A stretch of 64,000 bases of DNA from NCBI GenBank assembly GCA_020846195.1, contig JADLEJ010000004.1, positions 406,360-470,359 on the forward strand, given 5' to 3'. The first letter of the stretch is position 1, and each line of letters opens with the position of its first letter. Of the stretch, positions 1 to 8,941 are shown piece after piece. This stretch comes from Nitrospira sp. (GTDB lineage: Bacteria > Nitrospirota > Nitrospiria > Nitrospirales > Nitrospiraceae). The notes beneath the pieces were generated by a model. That model saw nothing but the letters and a program-made list of their open reading frames with translations. It made no database searches and had not been told where the DNA came from. The translations under genes were made by a program, and so were the position numbers.

Positions 1-1557
1 TTCTCCCAACATCAGGTCAGAAAGAAGCCAGTTGAAATCTGGAACGGAAAGGCCGTTGGCCAGCGGCCCGCCGAGAAAGCCGCCATGCACATAGAGAAGA
101 AAGCGGCCACGAGACTGCTGGAACGCCCGCCAGTCTTTCACATTCATGCGAAACCAGGGATTGAGGTCCAGCATGCCTCGATCCATCGTATCGTGCCCCA
201 TGTGCCTCAGCGAGGCGTCTGGATCTGCCAGATACACAAGCCGCGAAGACAGACCTCTCGGTGCGTAGTGGGCCAGCATCATGAAGTTGTGTGGGTCGGA
301 AACCACAATAGGCAGTTCGTCCGTTGCACTGACAGCCAAAAACTCGGCCACAGGATCCACGGCTGACGCCGCAGTGTACGGCAAGGCTCGCAGCGTTAAC
401 ATCGCGAACCCCGCGACAGCAAGGACGCCCCCCGCAACTCCCAACAGCACTCGGCCATTGCCGAGCCGAAACAGTGTCAGCGAGACCAAAACACTGATCC
501 CCAGCACAGTGGGAAGCGCATAGCGAGCCGTAAACGCGCCGGTCGTATACAGCGTGACCGCCACGCCGATCACCGGCAAGGCGGCGAATGCCAGAGCGGC
601 GCCCCATTCATGATCGGGAATCGTCGGCAGAGCCGACACCGGCCTCCGAGCGCTGTTCCCCTGTTGCAGGTACGCGACCACACCGGCACCGATGAGCAGT
701 AGCATGAAGAGCAGCGGCGCGGGCATCAGCAATGTCGAGTAGGTATCTGGAATCCCCTTCCAACTCGGAATCGCCCAAAAGCCCCTGGAATACCCCCGGG
801 CCTGCTGGATCAACGGCCATAAGAAGCCGAGTGGAAGCAATCCGCCAACAATCGCCGTCCACAAGAGCCAATCAGGCCGGCGCGTGCGATACAGCCTCAC
901 ACATTCGGCAATCCCAAGAGGAACAAACACGAATACGCCGTAGTAGTGAGACCCGACGACCGCGCTGAGGCTTCCCCACAAGCCGATGAGCGACCAAGGC
1001 CGCCCCTTCTCTTCCGCGGCGGCGGCCCAGCAGACCCACGCGACCATTGCGAACCCCAGCACCAGTCCGTAGGGCCTGGCTTCATAACTGTAGAACTGCG
1101 CGTTCGTGACCAGCAGGCACATCATCGCCGTGAATCCGTATAGCGCTGAACTGCGGCGCTTGACCAGGAAGAACAGGCCCACCGCCGCTCCCCATACCCC
1201 GACCATTTCCGGCAGACGCAGGGCCCATTCGTTCACGCCAAACAAAGCCATCGACCATCGAGCCAGGACGTAGAACGGAAACGGACTCTGATCCGCTCCT
1301 GTAAGCAACGCGGCCCAGATACCGGACAGCGTAGGCGCCTGGGCGATGAAATACGTGAACAGTTCGTCGTTCCACATAGGCTTGCGCATGGCCAAGACAC
1401 TGGTCGTCGCAAAGTAGGCGATCGAGAACAATCCGAGCAGCAATCCCCAATGCCTCTCGCACACCTCCCCCAATGTTTCCGCCACACCGTCGAGCCATTG
1501 CAGCACTCGATTGAGCATCCCGGCATTTTCCACCGCCGGCCTTTCAACGGGTTTCAT
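1..1557 (-). CDS. GT39-like integral membrane glycosyltransferase (partial, C-terminus beyond window)
   Basis: The minus-strand frame is open from the ATG at 1557 to the window edge (519 codons, no stop), so the C-terminus is missing. The protein is mostly hydrophobic membrane segments. Near residues 62-70 it has MWNDELFTYF, with adjacent Asp and Glu (D64, E65) in the first periplasmic loop, the place where ArnT/PMT-type (GT39) enzymes keep their catalytic acidic residue. Enzymes of this kind move a sugar from a polyprenyl-phosphate donor to an acceptor on the outer face of the inner membrane. The start overlaps the 3' end of the upstream glycosyltransferase gene by 14 bases, which suggests translational coupling. 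Donor and acceptor cannot be read from the sequence. Confidence 0.8.
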   Translation of the reverse strand, partial: MKPVERPAVENAGMLNRVLQWLDGVAETLGEVCERHWGLLLGLFSIAYFATTSVLAMRKPMWNDELFTYFIAQAPTLSGIWAALLTGADQSPFPFYVLARWSMALFGVNEWALRLPEMVGVWGAAVGLFFLVKRRSSALYGFTAMMCLLVTNAQFYSYEARPYGLVLGFAMVAWVCWAAAAEEKGRPWSLIGLWGSLSAVVGSHYYGVFVFVPLGIAECVRLYRTRRPDWLLWTAIVGGLLPLGFLWPLIQQARGYSRGFWAIPSWKGIPDTYSTLLMPAPLLFMLLLIGAGVVAYLQQGNSARRPVSALPTIPDHEWGAALAFAALPVIGVAVTLYTTGAFTARYALPTVLGISVLVSLTLFRLGNGRVLLGVAGGVLAVAGFAMLTLRALPYTAASAVDPVAEFLAVSATDELPIVVSDPHNFMMLAHYAPRGLSSRLVYLADPDASLRHMGHDTMDRGMLDLNPWFRMNVKDWRAFQQSRGRFLLYVHGGFLGGPLANGLSVPDFNWLLSDLMLGE

Positions 1558-3373
1558 GATGCTCCGCTCCAGTGAAGGCAGGCTGAAAGGCCGTGGGCGT
1601 CACCGGATCCTGTTCAGCCTGACCTGTGGCAGCCCCCGGATGAAGGCGTTCATAAATGGCAAAGGCCTGCTCGTGCCGGTCTCCCGTTTCTGTTGTGACG
1701 TTATCGCCGTACACGCGTTTCCATCGTTCAGGGAATCGTTCGACCACGCCCTTCGTGAATCGCTGGCTATCGATCGCGAGCCCTTCATCGAGAACGAGAT
1801 AGGTCACCGGAACAGATTCCAAGAGCTGCTGCGCCTTGAGGGGATCGGATTCGAACGGCGGCATAACCACCTTATTCCCTGTCCGAAGATGGACCCAGTG
1901 AGGCATCGATACGGCAATGACATCACTGGGCCCAGCATGCGCCAGCAGCCAATCCGCACCCGCATCGAGAGCCCGATAAGAATCCATGTAGAAAAACAGG
2001 TGCTGCGACACCCTCCCGGAATGTCGGTCTAGATACTGAACCGGCAAGAAGCGCTTCGCGTAAATCGCGCCGACCGTGGCGAGTTGCTGGACCAATATTC
2101 CCCCCACAACGGCGCAGACTGTGGCGAGTAGAATGGCGCGCCCCTGAACTCGGACCATCGCCTGCGCACGTGCCAACAGCCACGTCAAAGCCACGCACAA
2201 CGAGAGAGACACCACAGGAAGAACCGGCATAAGATACCGATTGAATTGTGCTGGCCAAGGAGTCAGGCTCACAAGGGCAATCAATGCCCACGCGCACAAC
2301 GCCACCAGAAGCCCCCCCTGATAAACCAGAAGAATCGTGCCGGCAAGAGCCGATGCGCCAAGCAGATACAACGGAACATCGATAAGCCAGTCAGGGCCAA
2401 CTTCCACACCGAGCGCGGCCCTCACCGCATCCCGCTCGACTTCCCACACACGCCTCGACGCACTTACCGACTCGCCCAGGACACGGATGAGAACCGGAAT
2501 GTTCGCTACCGTTCGGCTCACCCGATCGGCCACCGTGGCATATCCAAGGCTCGGGTCAAATGGATCGTTCAATGCAACGTTCCGTGCGTAACTCACGTTG
2601 TAGAACTGGTAATCGGCTCGTTGATAGGCATACGCCGGTTCCTGGTATTCACGCGTGTGCTCGACGAAATGCACATAGCTAAACCAGATCGCAATCGGTA
2701 CTGCCGCGAGCGCCGCGCGCGCCGCAACGGCTTTCCACTGCCTCTTTACAAGCGCCTCGCACACCCACGCCGCCAGAATGGCGATGCCCGCCGTTCGTGC
2801 GGCAAATGCGAGGACCGCGAAGAGGCCCGCCCATCGAGAAGGGAGAGACTGGATTCGACCGGTCGCGGATAGCAAAAACGCCGTAACCAGCAACCCGAAC
2901 AAGATATCGGGAAAGCACAGATCGGATAGGAAGAATGTATGGACGCTAAGCAAGCACACGACGGTTCCAAACAGAGCCATTCGAGCCGTGAGATAGCCCC
3001 TTAATAGCATCCATATGCCACCCGCATACAGTGCGAATCCTAAGAACGCAGATAGCCGGAGGGCACGCCCGACAATGATCGGATCGCTCGTTCCAAGAAC
3101 AAGCTGATGGGCCGCAATGATCAGCGGGAGCAGCGGAGGGTACTGATTGGCCTGGATCTCGCCAGGCTCATTGAGCAATCGATACCCCTTCCCTTCAGCC
3201 AGCGATGTCCCGAGCACATAGTACACGCCTCCATCCCAACGGAAATCGATCGGGCCTTGAAGGCGAGGGAGCCACAACGCGACAACCAGCAATCCGAGAA
3301 TTGCATAGAGCGTCCACTCTTTACTCAGCTCACTCCGCAATGGATCCCCCATAATCTCCACGCTCCGCTTCAC
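1544..3373 (-). CDS. GT39-like polytopic membrane glycosyltransferase
   Basis: This 609-residue protein has many hydrophobic segments. An early loop reads FRWDGGVYY (D47-D48 region), followed by GKGYRLLNEPGEI and QYPPLLP, the usual Asp, GxGY and PP-x-P pattern of the GT39/PMT-like (ArnT, YfhO-type) family. It probably uses a polyprenyl-phosphate sugar donor outside the inner membrane. The listed start is GTG at 3373; the ATG at 3352 (MGDPLRSEL) is an alternative and neither has a strong ribosome binding site. It lies 18 bases after the small membrane protein gene and overlaps the next glycosyltransferase gene, so it is part of the glycan operon running from 6655 to the window edge. Confidence 0.82.
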   Translation of the reverse strand: MKRSVEIMGDPLRSELSKEWTLYAILGLLVVALWLPRLQGPIDFRWDGGVYYVLGTSLAEGKGYRLLNEPGEIQANQYPPLLPLIIAAHQLVLGTSDPIIVGRALRLSAFLGFALYAGGIWMLLRGYLTARMALFGTVVCLLSVHTFFLSDLCFPDILFGLLVTAFLLSATGRIQSLPSRWAGLFAVLAFAARTAGIAILAAWVCEALVKRQWKAVAARAALAAVPIAIWFSYVHFVEHTREYQEPAYAYQRADYQFYNVSYARNVALNDPFDPSLGYATVADRVSRTVANIPVLIRVLGESVSASRRVWEVERDAVRAALGVEVGPDWLIDVPLYLLGASALAGTILLVYQGGLLVALCAWALIALVSLTPWPAQFNRYLMPVLPVVSLSLCVALTWLLARAQAMVRVQGRAILLATVCAVVGGILVQQLATVGAIYAKRFLPVQYLDRHSGRVSQHLFFYMDSYRALDAGADWLLAHAGPSDVIAVSMPHWVHLRTGNKVVMPPFESDPLKAQQLLESVPVTYLVLDEGLAIDSQRFTKGVVERFPERWKRVYGDNVTTETGDRHEQAFAIYERLHPGAATGQAEQDPVTPTAFQPAFTGAEHHETR

Positions 3374-3391
3374 CAGGATCTCTGGGTCACG

Positions 3392-3700
3392 CTACTTCTT
3401 GCGGGCATCCACCACCGCATTGTACATCCGCCCCACTAGCCACCCGGCCGCCCCTCCCGTGAAAACTCCGTATAACAACCCGACAAATGCTCCCGTCCAA
3501 GTTACGGAGTAGCCAACGAAAAAATTGGAGAGAAGCTGAAGATGCTGCCCCGGCTGTGGACCGCCTTTTAGGACTAGCCATGCCGTCATCACAAAGAGGC
3601 TCAATCCCCCGATCAGTCCGCAGACAAGCGCCAGCGCGTCCGCCTTGACCCTGGCGATCGTTCGACTGACTTCGTCCTGTTGACTCGCGCGCGATTCCAT
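3392..3700 (-). CDS. Small membrane protein, paralogue of the tail of the neighbouring oxidoreductase
   Basis: The start is the ATG at 3700, behind a good GAGGGAGG ribosome binding site; the frame is open further upstream but that part only overlaps the neighbouring gene. The 102-residue product has a polar N-terminus and two to three hydrophobic segments. From about residue 45 it reads GGPQPGQHLQLLSNFFVGY, then VTWTGAFVGLLYGVFTGGAAG. This closely matches the last ~100 residues of the upstream FAD oxidoreductase (GGPAPGPTLSLLGNYLFGF, then VTWPGAVIGLFEGGLVGGAVG). The two were probably produced by duplication, or by fusion of one copy to the enzyme. The function is unknown; a membrane anchor or scaffold for the glycan enzymes is a guess. 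Confidence 0.75.
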   Translation of the reverse strand: MESRASQQDEVSRTIARVKADALALVCGLIGGLSLFVMTAWLVLKGGPQPGQHLQLLSNFFVGYSVTWTGAFVGLLYGVFTGGAAGWLVGRMYNAVVDARKK

Positions 3701-3731
3701 AACATCCTCCCTCTCGCCTCTCTCCGATGAG

Positions 3732-5582
3732 TTACATCTTGTCGAGCAGGTGACGACGGTCATCACGCCCTTCTCGCCACTGCACGATCTTTGCGTAGAG
3801 CCTAAGCGTCCAATTTCTAAGCCCGGCGGCCAAGGCTCCCACCGCGCCCCCCACCAGTCCGCCTTCGAATAACCCAATGACGGCACCAGGCCAGGTAACA
3901 TCGAATCCGAACAAATAGTTCCCGAGCAACGACAGGGTTGGGCCAGGCGCAGGCCCGCCGCTGAGCAGCAAGACCGCCGACGCCGCGAATATCCCGGCGC
4001 CGCTCACTGCGCCGACAGCTACTCCCAGCGCGAGTGGATCTATTCTTGCGAAGGCGCCTTCGATCACGGCGTTTTCAGCCTCCTCGACCGCTGCATCCGC
4101 CATATCGACCGAGACGGCAACACACGTCGGCACCAGCCGGTCCCCTGCATTCGGCTGAGTCGCTCGCTCCTCTTCGTGATATTCCTTCTCCGTATTGACC
4201 GACCACACATCGCGCTTGTCTCCAAGGATATTCCCTGCCGCATAGACCCCTGTCAGCATGGAGTGGTCTTGATTATTATAGCGATGCAATCCGTTTCGCC
4301 CGATGGTTTGCAAATTCGAGAAGGTCTCCAGGTAGCGACGAATCCTGTCCACGCTCTCTTGATACACCTGGTCGTAGACCGGATAGGCTTTCTCCATCCG
4401 CACGACCGTCCCGTCTTTGACGTCCCGCGGATCGATGAGGCCGATTTGAGCACATTCTCGAATGCCCAGCTCAATGAGGCGCTCATCCGACCATGTCCAC
4501 ATCTCATCCGTGTCCCATAAGAAGTATTCCAATCCCAATGAGGTCCGTGAGGGGTCCGGCACCATGTAGGGACTCCAGTTTTTGTAGTTCTGAATCCGTC
4601 CGAGCTTGACCTCCGGCGAATGGACATAGAGCCAGTTATCGGGGAAAACCGACTCGCGATCGATGACCAATACCACCGTCAGATAGTCTCGGTACCGAAG
4701 AGCCTGCGCAGCCTTGAGCACATCGTCGGGCGGCAACGGATCCAACACCTGCACCAGGTCACGCAGCGGCATCGTCGACACAAAATGCCCACCGTCGTAC
4801 TCCAGCGACTCGCCGGCGGCGCCTCGGCCCTGCACGCAATCCACCAAGCCCTGGCGATGCCGGACACGTTCCACTTTCACGCCGTGGATCGTCTGAGAGC
4901 CCTGGCGTTGGATCAAATCGCGGCATCGTTCCCACATCAGCCCTGGCCCAAATCGGGGATAATGAAATTGCTCGATCAGAGAAGTCAGCGTCGACCCGTC
5001 CATTCCCTGCCTGGCGCCAAATACCGCATTCCGCACGGCTTGTTTCAAAGAAAGATTCTTGATGCGCTGCGCCGCCCAGTCCGCCGAGATCTCGTGGCAG
5101 GGAATCCCCCAAACCTTCTCCGTGTAGGTCTTGAAGAAGATGCTGTACAGCCGATACCCGAATCGATTCGAAACCCACTGCTCAAATGTTTTTTCGTCAT
5201 GAATGTGGAAGAACTTCGCCTTGATGTAGCTGAGGCCGATCAGGAACGATTCCAACGGACCGAGGCCGGCCAGCGCATTCATCGGCTTCAGCGGATAGTC
5301 GAAGAAGTGTTGATTGTAGTAAATGCGTGAAATCCGCGGACGCAGCAGAAATTCCTCTCCGAGAATTTCGTGCCACAATTCATTAATCAGTGGAACCTTT
5401 GAAAAAAATCGATGGCCGCCGATATCGAAACGATACCCCCGATAGTTGACCGTCTTTGAGATTCCCCCGACTTGATCGCTCGCTTCAAGCACAGTGGATG
5501 TCATGCCGCGCTTGCCCAACTCATAGGCAGCCGTGAGCCCTGCAGGTCCTGCCCCGACGATCACGGAAGACTCTCGGCTCAT
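3732..5582 (-). CDS. FAD-dependent amine-oxidase-like oxidoreductase with a fused membrane tail
   Basis: The N-terminus carries the FAD-binding dinucleotide fold (VIVGAGPAGLTAAYELGKRG, then a Glu-containing second strand), followed by a GGHRFFSK stretch as in UDP-galactopyranose-mutase/protoporphyrinogen-oxidase-like COG1232 proteins found in glycan clusters. Residues 1 to about 470 form the enzyme. After a linker, residues about 510-616 are hydrophobic and resemble the neighbouring 102-residue protein, a tail the family normally lacks. The substrate is unknown; a sugar or a lipid-linked sugar is likely from context. The ATG shares one base with the stop of the upstream GT2 gene (TGATG), indicating coupled translation. 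Confidence 0.85.
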   Translation of the reverse strand: MSRESSVIVGAGPAGLTAAYELGKRGMTSTVLEASDQVGGISKTVNYRGYRFDIGGHRFFSKVPLINELWHEILGEEFLLRPRISRIYYNQHFFDYPLKPMNALAGLGPLESFLIGLSYIKAKFFHIHDEKTFEQWVSNRFGYRLYSIFFKTYTEKVWGIPCHEISADWAAQRIKNLSLKQAVRNAVFGARQGMDGSTLTSLIEQFHYPRFGPGLMWERCRDLIQRQGSQTIHGVKVERVRHRQGLVDCVQGRGAAGESLEYDGGHFVSTMPLRDLVQVLDPLPPDDVLKAAQALRYRDYLTVVLVIDRESVFPDNWLYVHSPEVKLGRIQNYKNWSPYMVPDPSRTSLGLEYFLWDTDEMWTWSDERLIELGIRECAQIGLIDPRDVKDGTVVRMEKAYPVYDQVYQESVDRIRRYLETFSNLQTIGRNGLHRYNNQDHSMLTGVYAAGNILGDKRDVWSVNTEKEYHEEERATQPNAGDRLVPTCVAVSVDMADAAVEEAENAVIEGAFARIDPLALGVAVGAVSGAGIFAASAVLLLSGGPAPGPTLSLLGNYLFGFDVTWPGAVIGLFEGGLVGGAVGALAAGLRNWTLRLYAKIVQWREGRDDRRHLLDKM

Positions 5583-6655
5583 CAGCGCTTCTCCATTCGT
5601 AGTTCAGGTCGTGATTCAGGTTGCCGCGACTCGGACAGCAGAGGCGCGGCGGGCTTCTCAAGGCCATGATCGTGCCCAGCCAGGTGGCGCAACGTCCCAA
5701 CCACGAACGCAGCCCCGCTGTACAGGAAGTAGAACCAGTGCCACGGGATAGTCTGCACCGCGAAGCGGAGCCCTCGCTTCTCCAGGAAAAATCGGTAGAG
5801 TTGGATATTAAGGATAAAGAGCGCCAGCCCCATGGCAGCCGCCGCGATCAAGATAGCCGGCTGCCAGTAGGCCAGCACGGCCGCCCCAAGAAGACCATAC
5901 GCCAGCAAGACGCTCGCGCGCCCGGAGATCCCGATATTCAAGTCATTCACAAAACCCCGATATCGATGGATCAGCTGCGTCCATGGCACGGCTCGTTGAA
6001 AGAAATCAGCCCGCAACATCGATGCAAGGGTCCAGCGTTTCCAATGTTTCACCTGAAGCGATTTACAGAGCCGAATCCTGTGGCCGGCCCGTTTGAGGCG
6101 ATATCCCAGCTCGATGTCCTCAATGGAGGGCTTGAGATACCTTTCATCAAACCCGCCCATCGCGAGAAAGACCTCCCGCTGGATCGCTCCGCAGGCCCCC
6201 CAAAACGTTGAGGCCTCCTCCCGGCCATTTTGATGGACATAGTGATGAAGCAGATTGCGATACTGAGAGAGAAAATTCGACTCCCCCGGTTGATCGTCAT
6301 ACGACCCGATAATCGCCGCCACATCAGCATGTCGGGCAAAAATGTCTCTTGACCGCTCGATTACATTTTTAGGGACCGTCACATCGGCATCGACGAAAAA
6401 GAGCAGGTCCGCCGTTGCTCTCATTGCGCCAAGATTCCTGGCACGACCCGGCCCTCCCGGCTGGGGAAATCGATAGACCGTCACGCCGGCCGCCTCCGCG
6501 TACTGTGAGGAACCGTCCGTATCTCCGTCGCCGATCACGATGATCTCATCCGGGCAAGGGTCCGCACGCCTGATCGACTCCAGGCTCGCACGAAACCGTT
6601 CGCCCCCGTTGTACACAGGAACGATGACCGCGACGGTTACAACAGGCGAAGACAT
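5582..6655 (-). CDS. Family 2 glycosyltransferase with C-terminal membrane segments
   Basis: The N-terminal half is a GT-A fold: VAVIVPVYNGGERF at the start, a nucleotide-binding IGDGDTDGS, the metal-binding DxD as FFVDADV (D89-x-D91), and an IEDIELGYRLKRAGHRI acceptor/base region near residue 180. The last ~120 residues hold about three hydrophobic helices, which puts the enzyme at the inner membrane. It probably adds a sugar to a polyprenyl-phosphate or starts a glycan chain. It is the first gene of the cluster running to the window edge. A GGAAG element precedes the ATG at 6655. Confidence 0.88.
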   Translation of the reverse strand: MSSPVVTVAVIVPVYNGGERFRASLESIRRADPCPDEIIVIGDGDTDGSSQYAEAAGVTVYRFPQPGGPGRARNLGAMRATADLLFFVDADVTVPKNVIERSRDIFARHADVAAIIGSYDDQPGESNFLSQYRNLLHHYVHQNGREEASTFWGACGAIQREVFLAMGGFDERYLKPSIEDIELGYRLKRAGHRIRLCKSLQVKHWKRWTLASMLRADFFQRAVPWTQLIHRYRGFVNDLNIGISGRASVLLAYGLLGAAVLAYWQPAILIAAAAMGLALFILNIQLYRFFLEKRGLRFAVQTIPWHWFYFLYSGAAFVVGTLRHLAGHDHGLEKPAAPLLSESRQPESRPELRMEKR

Positions 6656-6913
6656 TGCAAAACTTACTTCCTTAATTCATCGCATCTAACTGTATCGTTC
6701 CCGCATGACTGACCGCATAGCGCCCCCCGGCAAAAGGCCAGTCCTCCGCCAGCCAGGAGCCCTAGTTGAAGCATTCGCGCGAAGCGTAGAGGAAGAAGAC
6801 TCGGACAACAAGCCCCCCTTCAGTACGGGAATACCCGACTCCCTGGGAAAGCCTGTGAGGTCTCCTCACAACCTGATGGACCGGGATGCATTGGACGAGG
6901 CTGAACCCACAAC

Positions 6914-7752
6914 TCAGGCACCGTCTCGAAGCGTCTCTCCTGCAAAGGCCGCCTGACCGGTTTGCAGCAACGGCATGGCGAGAAGCCCCGCATCGGTCAG
7001 GCGGTACCAGCGTCGAAGGCCATCCACCCACAGCATCTGCGGATGGGACGGCTCGTCGCCAACGAGCGCGGAAAGCCCTCCTTCGTCGCGGAATATCAGC
7101 GGGGTCATGGATAAAAACTCCTCCACAACGTCGGAAGCGCGATTCCATCGAATGAACAAGTCGTGATAGCTATCGGTCTTCTCGTATAGACAGACGCCCC
7201 ACTTGCTCTTATATCGCAAGAGGCCGTCCGAGAGCGTCGGACGGCTGCCCCGAAAATCCACGACTCGACAACCGCGCTGCTGCGCCCGGCGTCGCAGATC
7301 GTCTGCCGTTCGCACGACCAGCAACTCCTGATAGCGAACTTTCGACAGCGAAAGGTAGAACTCCTGATAGAACGACTCGACGCCCTCATCCCCCAGCGAC
7401 ACCACGGGCTGAAACCTTTGCCGGTGAATTCGCCTCACATCCCGTTGGATATTGCTGCGGCTCCGCACCAACGCATCGATATTGTCCAGAACCGTCATCC
7501 TGGTCCCCACCCATTCGGTACCGCGAGATAGCCCTGGGGGAATATCCTCTTCCCTGTATAACGGTCGACGCGAACGATGGTCGCGTCAACCGACGTCTGA
7601 AACCGATCCAGAAACTGCGGTAGCGACCGGATCGGCACCAGTCCAAGCAATTCGCGCTGTGGCTCACCAATAAAGAACCGCTGGGGGATGTACTAGCCCC
7701 ACGGATCGTCGCCGGCCACAAGAAGCCGGCGGATTTGGCCGGGTTGTCCCAT
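6914..7752 (-). pseudogene. Decayed FemAB/GNAT-like acyltransferase
   Basis: Two minus-strand reading frames together resemble one FemAB-like GNAT protein. The N-terminal piece begins at ATG 7752 (MGQPGQIRRLLVAGDDPWG), is interrupted by TAG at 7693-7695, and continues as YIPQRFFIGEPQRELLGLV. Near 7515 the reading frame slips: restoring one G would give VPEWVGTRMTVL, joining the second piece. That piece (from about 7498) has the family's DFRGSRPTLSDGLLRYKSKWG-like core near the C-terminus. About 60 residues expected between ADDLRRR and AQQRGC appear to be missing, judged from memory of the family. Amber codon, frameshift and deletion together point to a pseudogene. It sits between the phosphonate and glycan clusters. 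Confidence 0.68.
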
Positions 7753-7915
7753 AGTGCCATGCCATAACGTCACCGCGTACGATGAGCGTAGCAGACAGCC
7801 TCGTGGGCTTCGGCGAAAGGGAGGGATCAAAAAATAGGGACAGTCCCGGCACGCATGGTCACCACCTTTTTACAAAAGAGGAGACCGACAGGATCGCGCT
7901 TGCGCGTCGGCAGGA

Positions 7916-8941
7916 TCATCGGCCTGGCTTAGTGCGGCGAGGAATCGCCGGAGGATTGCCAGGAGAACCAGTCTCTCGTCCCAGCATAGCGAGGCACAGC
8001 AGTCCGATTCCGATCCAGACCAGCTCGCGAAAGCGCCGCAGGAGCGCGAAGGTAATCCCCGTGACATCGGAATAACCGAATGCCTGGAGGAGCAGCAGAT
8101 TGCCGCCGTCCTGCGCGCCCAGGCTGCCGGGGATAAAAAACGTCCCGCCTTTGATGAACACGGACAGCGCCCCGATGGAGATCGCCGACCATATATCGGC
8201 CGGGCCGCCGAGATAGTAGATGATGACGAGCACTTCCAGCGCCTCGGCCAGCCATCCGAGAAAATACAGGCCGGTCGACGCATAGAATGTCGTTCGATGC
8301 TGGGTATAGAAATTCAGAATCGTCCGATCCAGCGCGCGCAATTTCTCCTCTCGCGCTTCGAGAAACCCGATTCGGAAACCGAGCCGCCTCACGGCTTCCA
8401 AGATCCAGGTAAAGAGACCGCGCCGTTGCACAAACACAAACGCCATCGTCCCGAACGCCAACAGACCGATGCTCAGCAGCCCCGCCGCCACAACTTGCCC
8501 CGACGAGCCCTGCGACCCCAAGAGCCAGAAACCCAGTGCGATCCCCAACAGAATGAACAACACTTGTGCAATCGTCATGGTCGTCTTGGCAATAACGACG
8601 GAGGCCAGCCCTTCCACCATCGGCACACCAGACTTCTGCAACAGATACGCCTTGAGCGGCTCGCCGCCGACATAGGCCGTCGGCGTGGTCATATTCACCA
8701 CTTCACCAGCGGTGCGCACGGCGAAGACTCGCAGGAACGAGACAGATTGCCCGGCCGGACCGAGCGTGATCTTCCAGCCATAGGCTTCAACGGCATACAT
8801 GAGCAGGGAGGGAATCAGAATCGCGCACAAGGCCAGGGGGCCGAGCCGGGTCGCCGCTTCATAGATATTCCCGGGACCGATGTGCCAGACAATGAGACTG
8901 AGCGTGAGACAACCGACGAGGAGTAGAACGAGCCTAAGCAC
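7916..8941 (-). CDS. Flippase-like integral membrane protein (lysylphosphatidylglycerol synthase TM / UPF0104 family)
   Basis: The 341-residue protein is almost entirely hydrophobic, with about eight membrane helices. It carries the family's conserved centre: VRTAGEVVNMTTPTAYVGGEPLKAYLL, with AxVVIAK in the next helix. This fold (TIGR00374, also seen in HpnL and AglD relatives) is linked to flipping or handling of lipids across the inner membrane. The start overlaps the end of the CDP-alcohol phosphotransferase gene by 8 bases, making it the last gene of the phosphonate operon. Moving a phosphonolipid or its precursor is a reasonable inference, not something the sequence proves. Confidence 0.82.
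   Translation of the reverse strand: MLRLVLLLVGCLTLSLIVWHIGPGNIYEAATRLGPLALCAILIPSLLMYAVEAYGWKITLGPAGQSVSFLRVFAVRTAGEVVNMTTPTAYVGGEPLKAYLLQKSGVPMVEGLASVVIAKTTMTIAQVLFILLGIALGFWLLGSQGSSGQVVAAGLLSIGLLAFGTMAFVFVQRRGLFTWILEAVRRLGFRIGFLEAREEKLRALDRTILNFYTQHRTTFYASTGLYFLGWLAEALEVLVIIYYLGGPADIWSAISIGALSVFIKGGTFFIPGSLGAQDGGNLLLLQAFGYSDVTGITFALLRRFRELVWIGIGLLCLAMLGRETGSPGNPPAIPRRTKPGR

Noticed and set aside
1840..1870. GATTCGAAC word that resembles a tRNA T-loop
   Set aside because: It lies inside the GT39-like gene and codes for protein; no acceptor or anticodon stem surrounds it.
7837..7847. GGGACAGTCCC palindrome with poly-A upstream
   Set aside because: Similar words mark transposon ends in some genomes, but only one copy is here and no element borders are visible.
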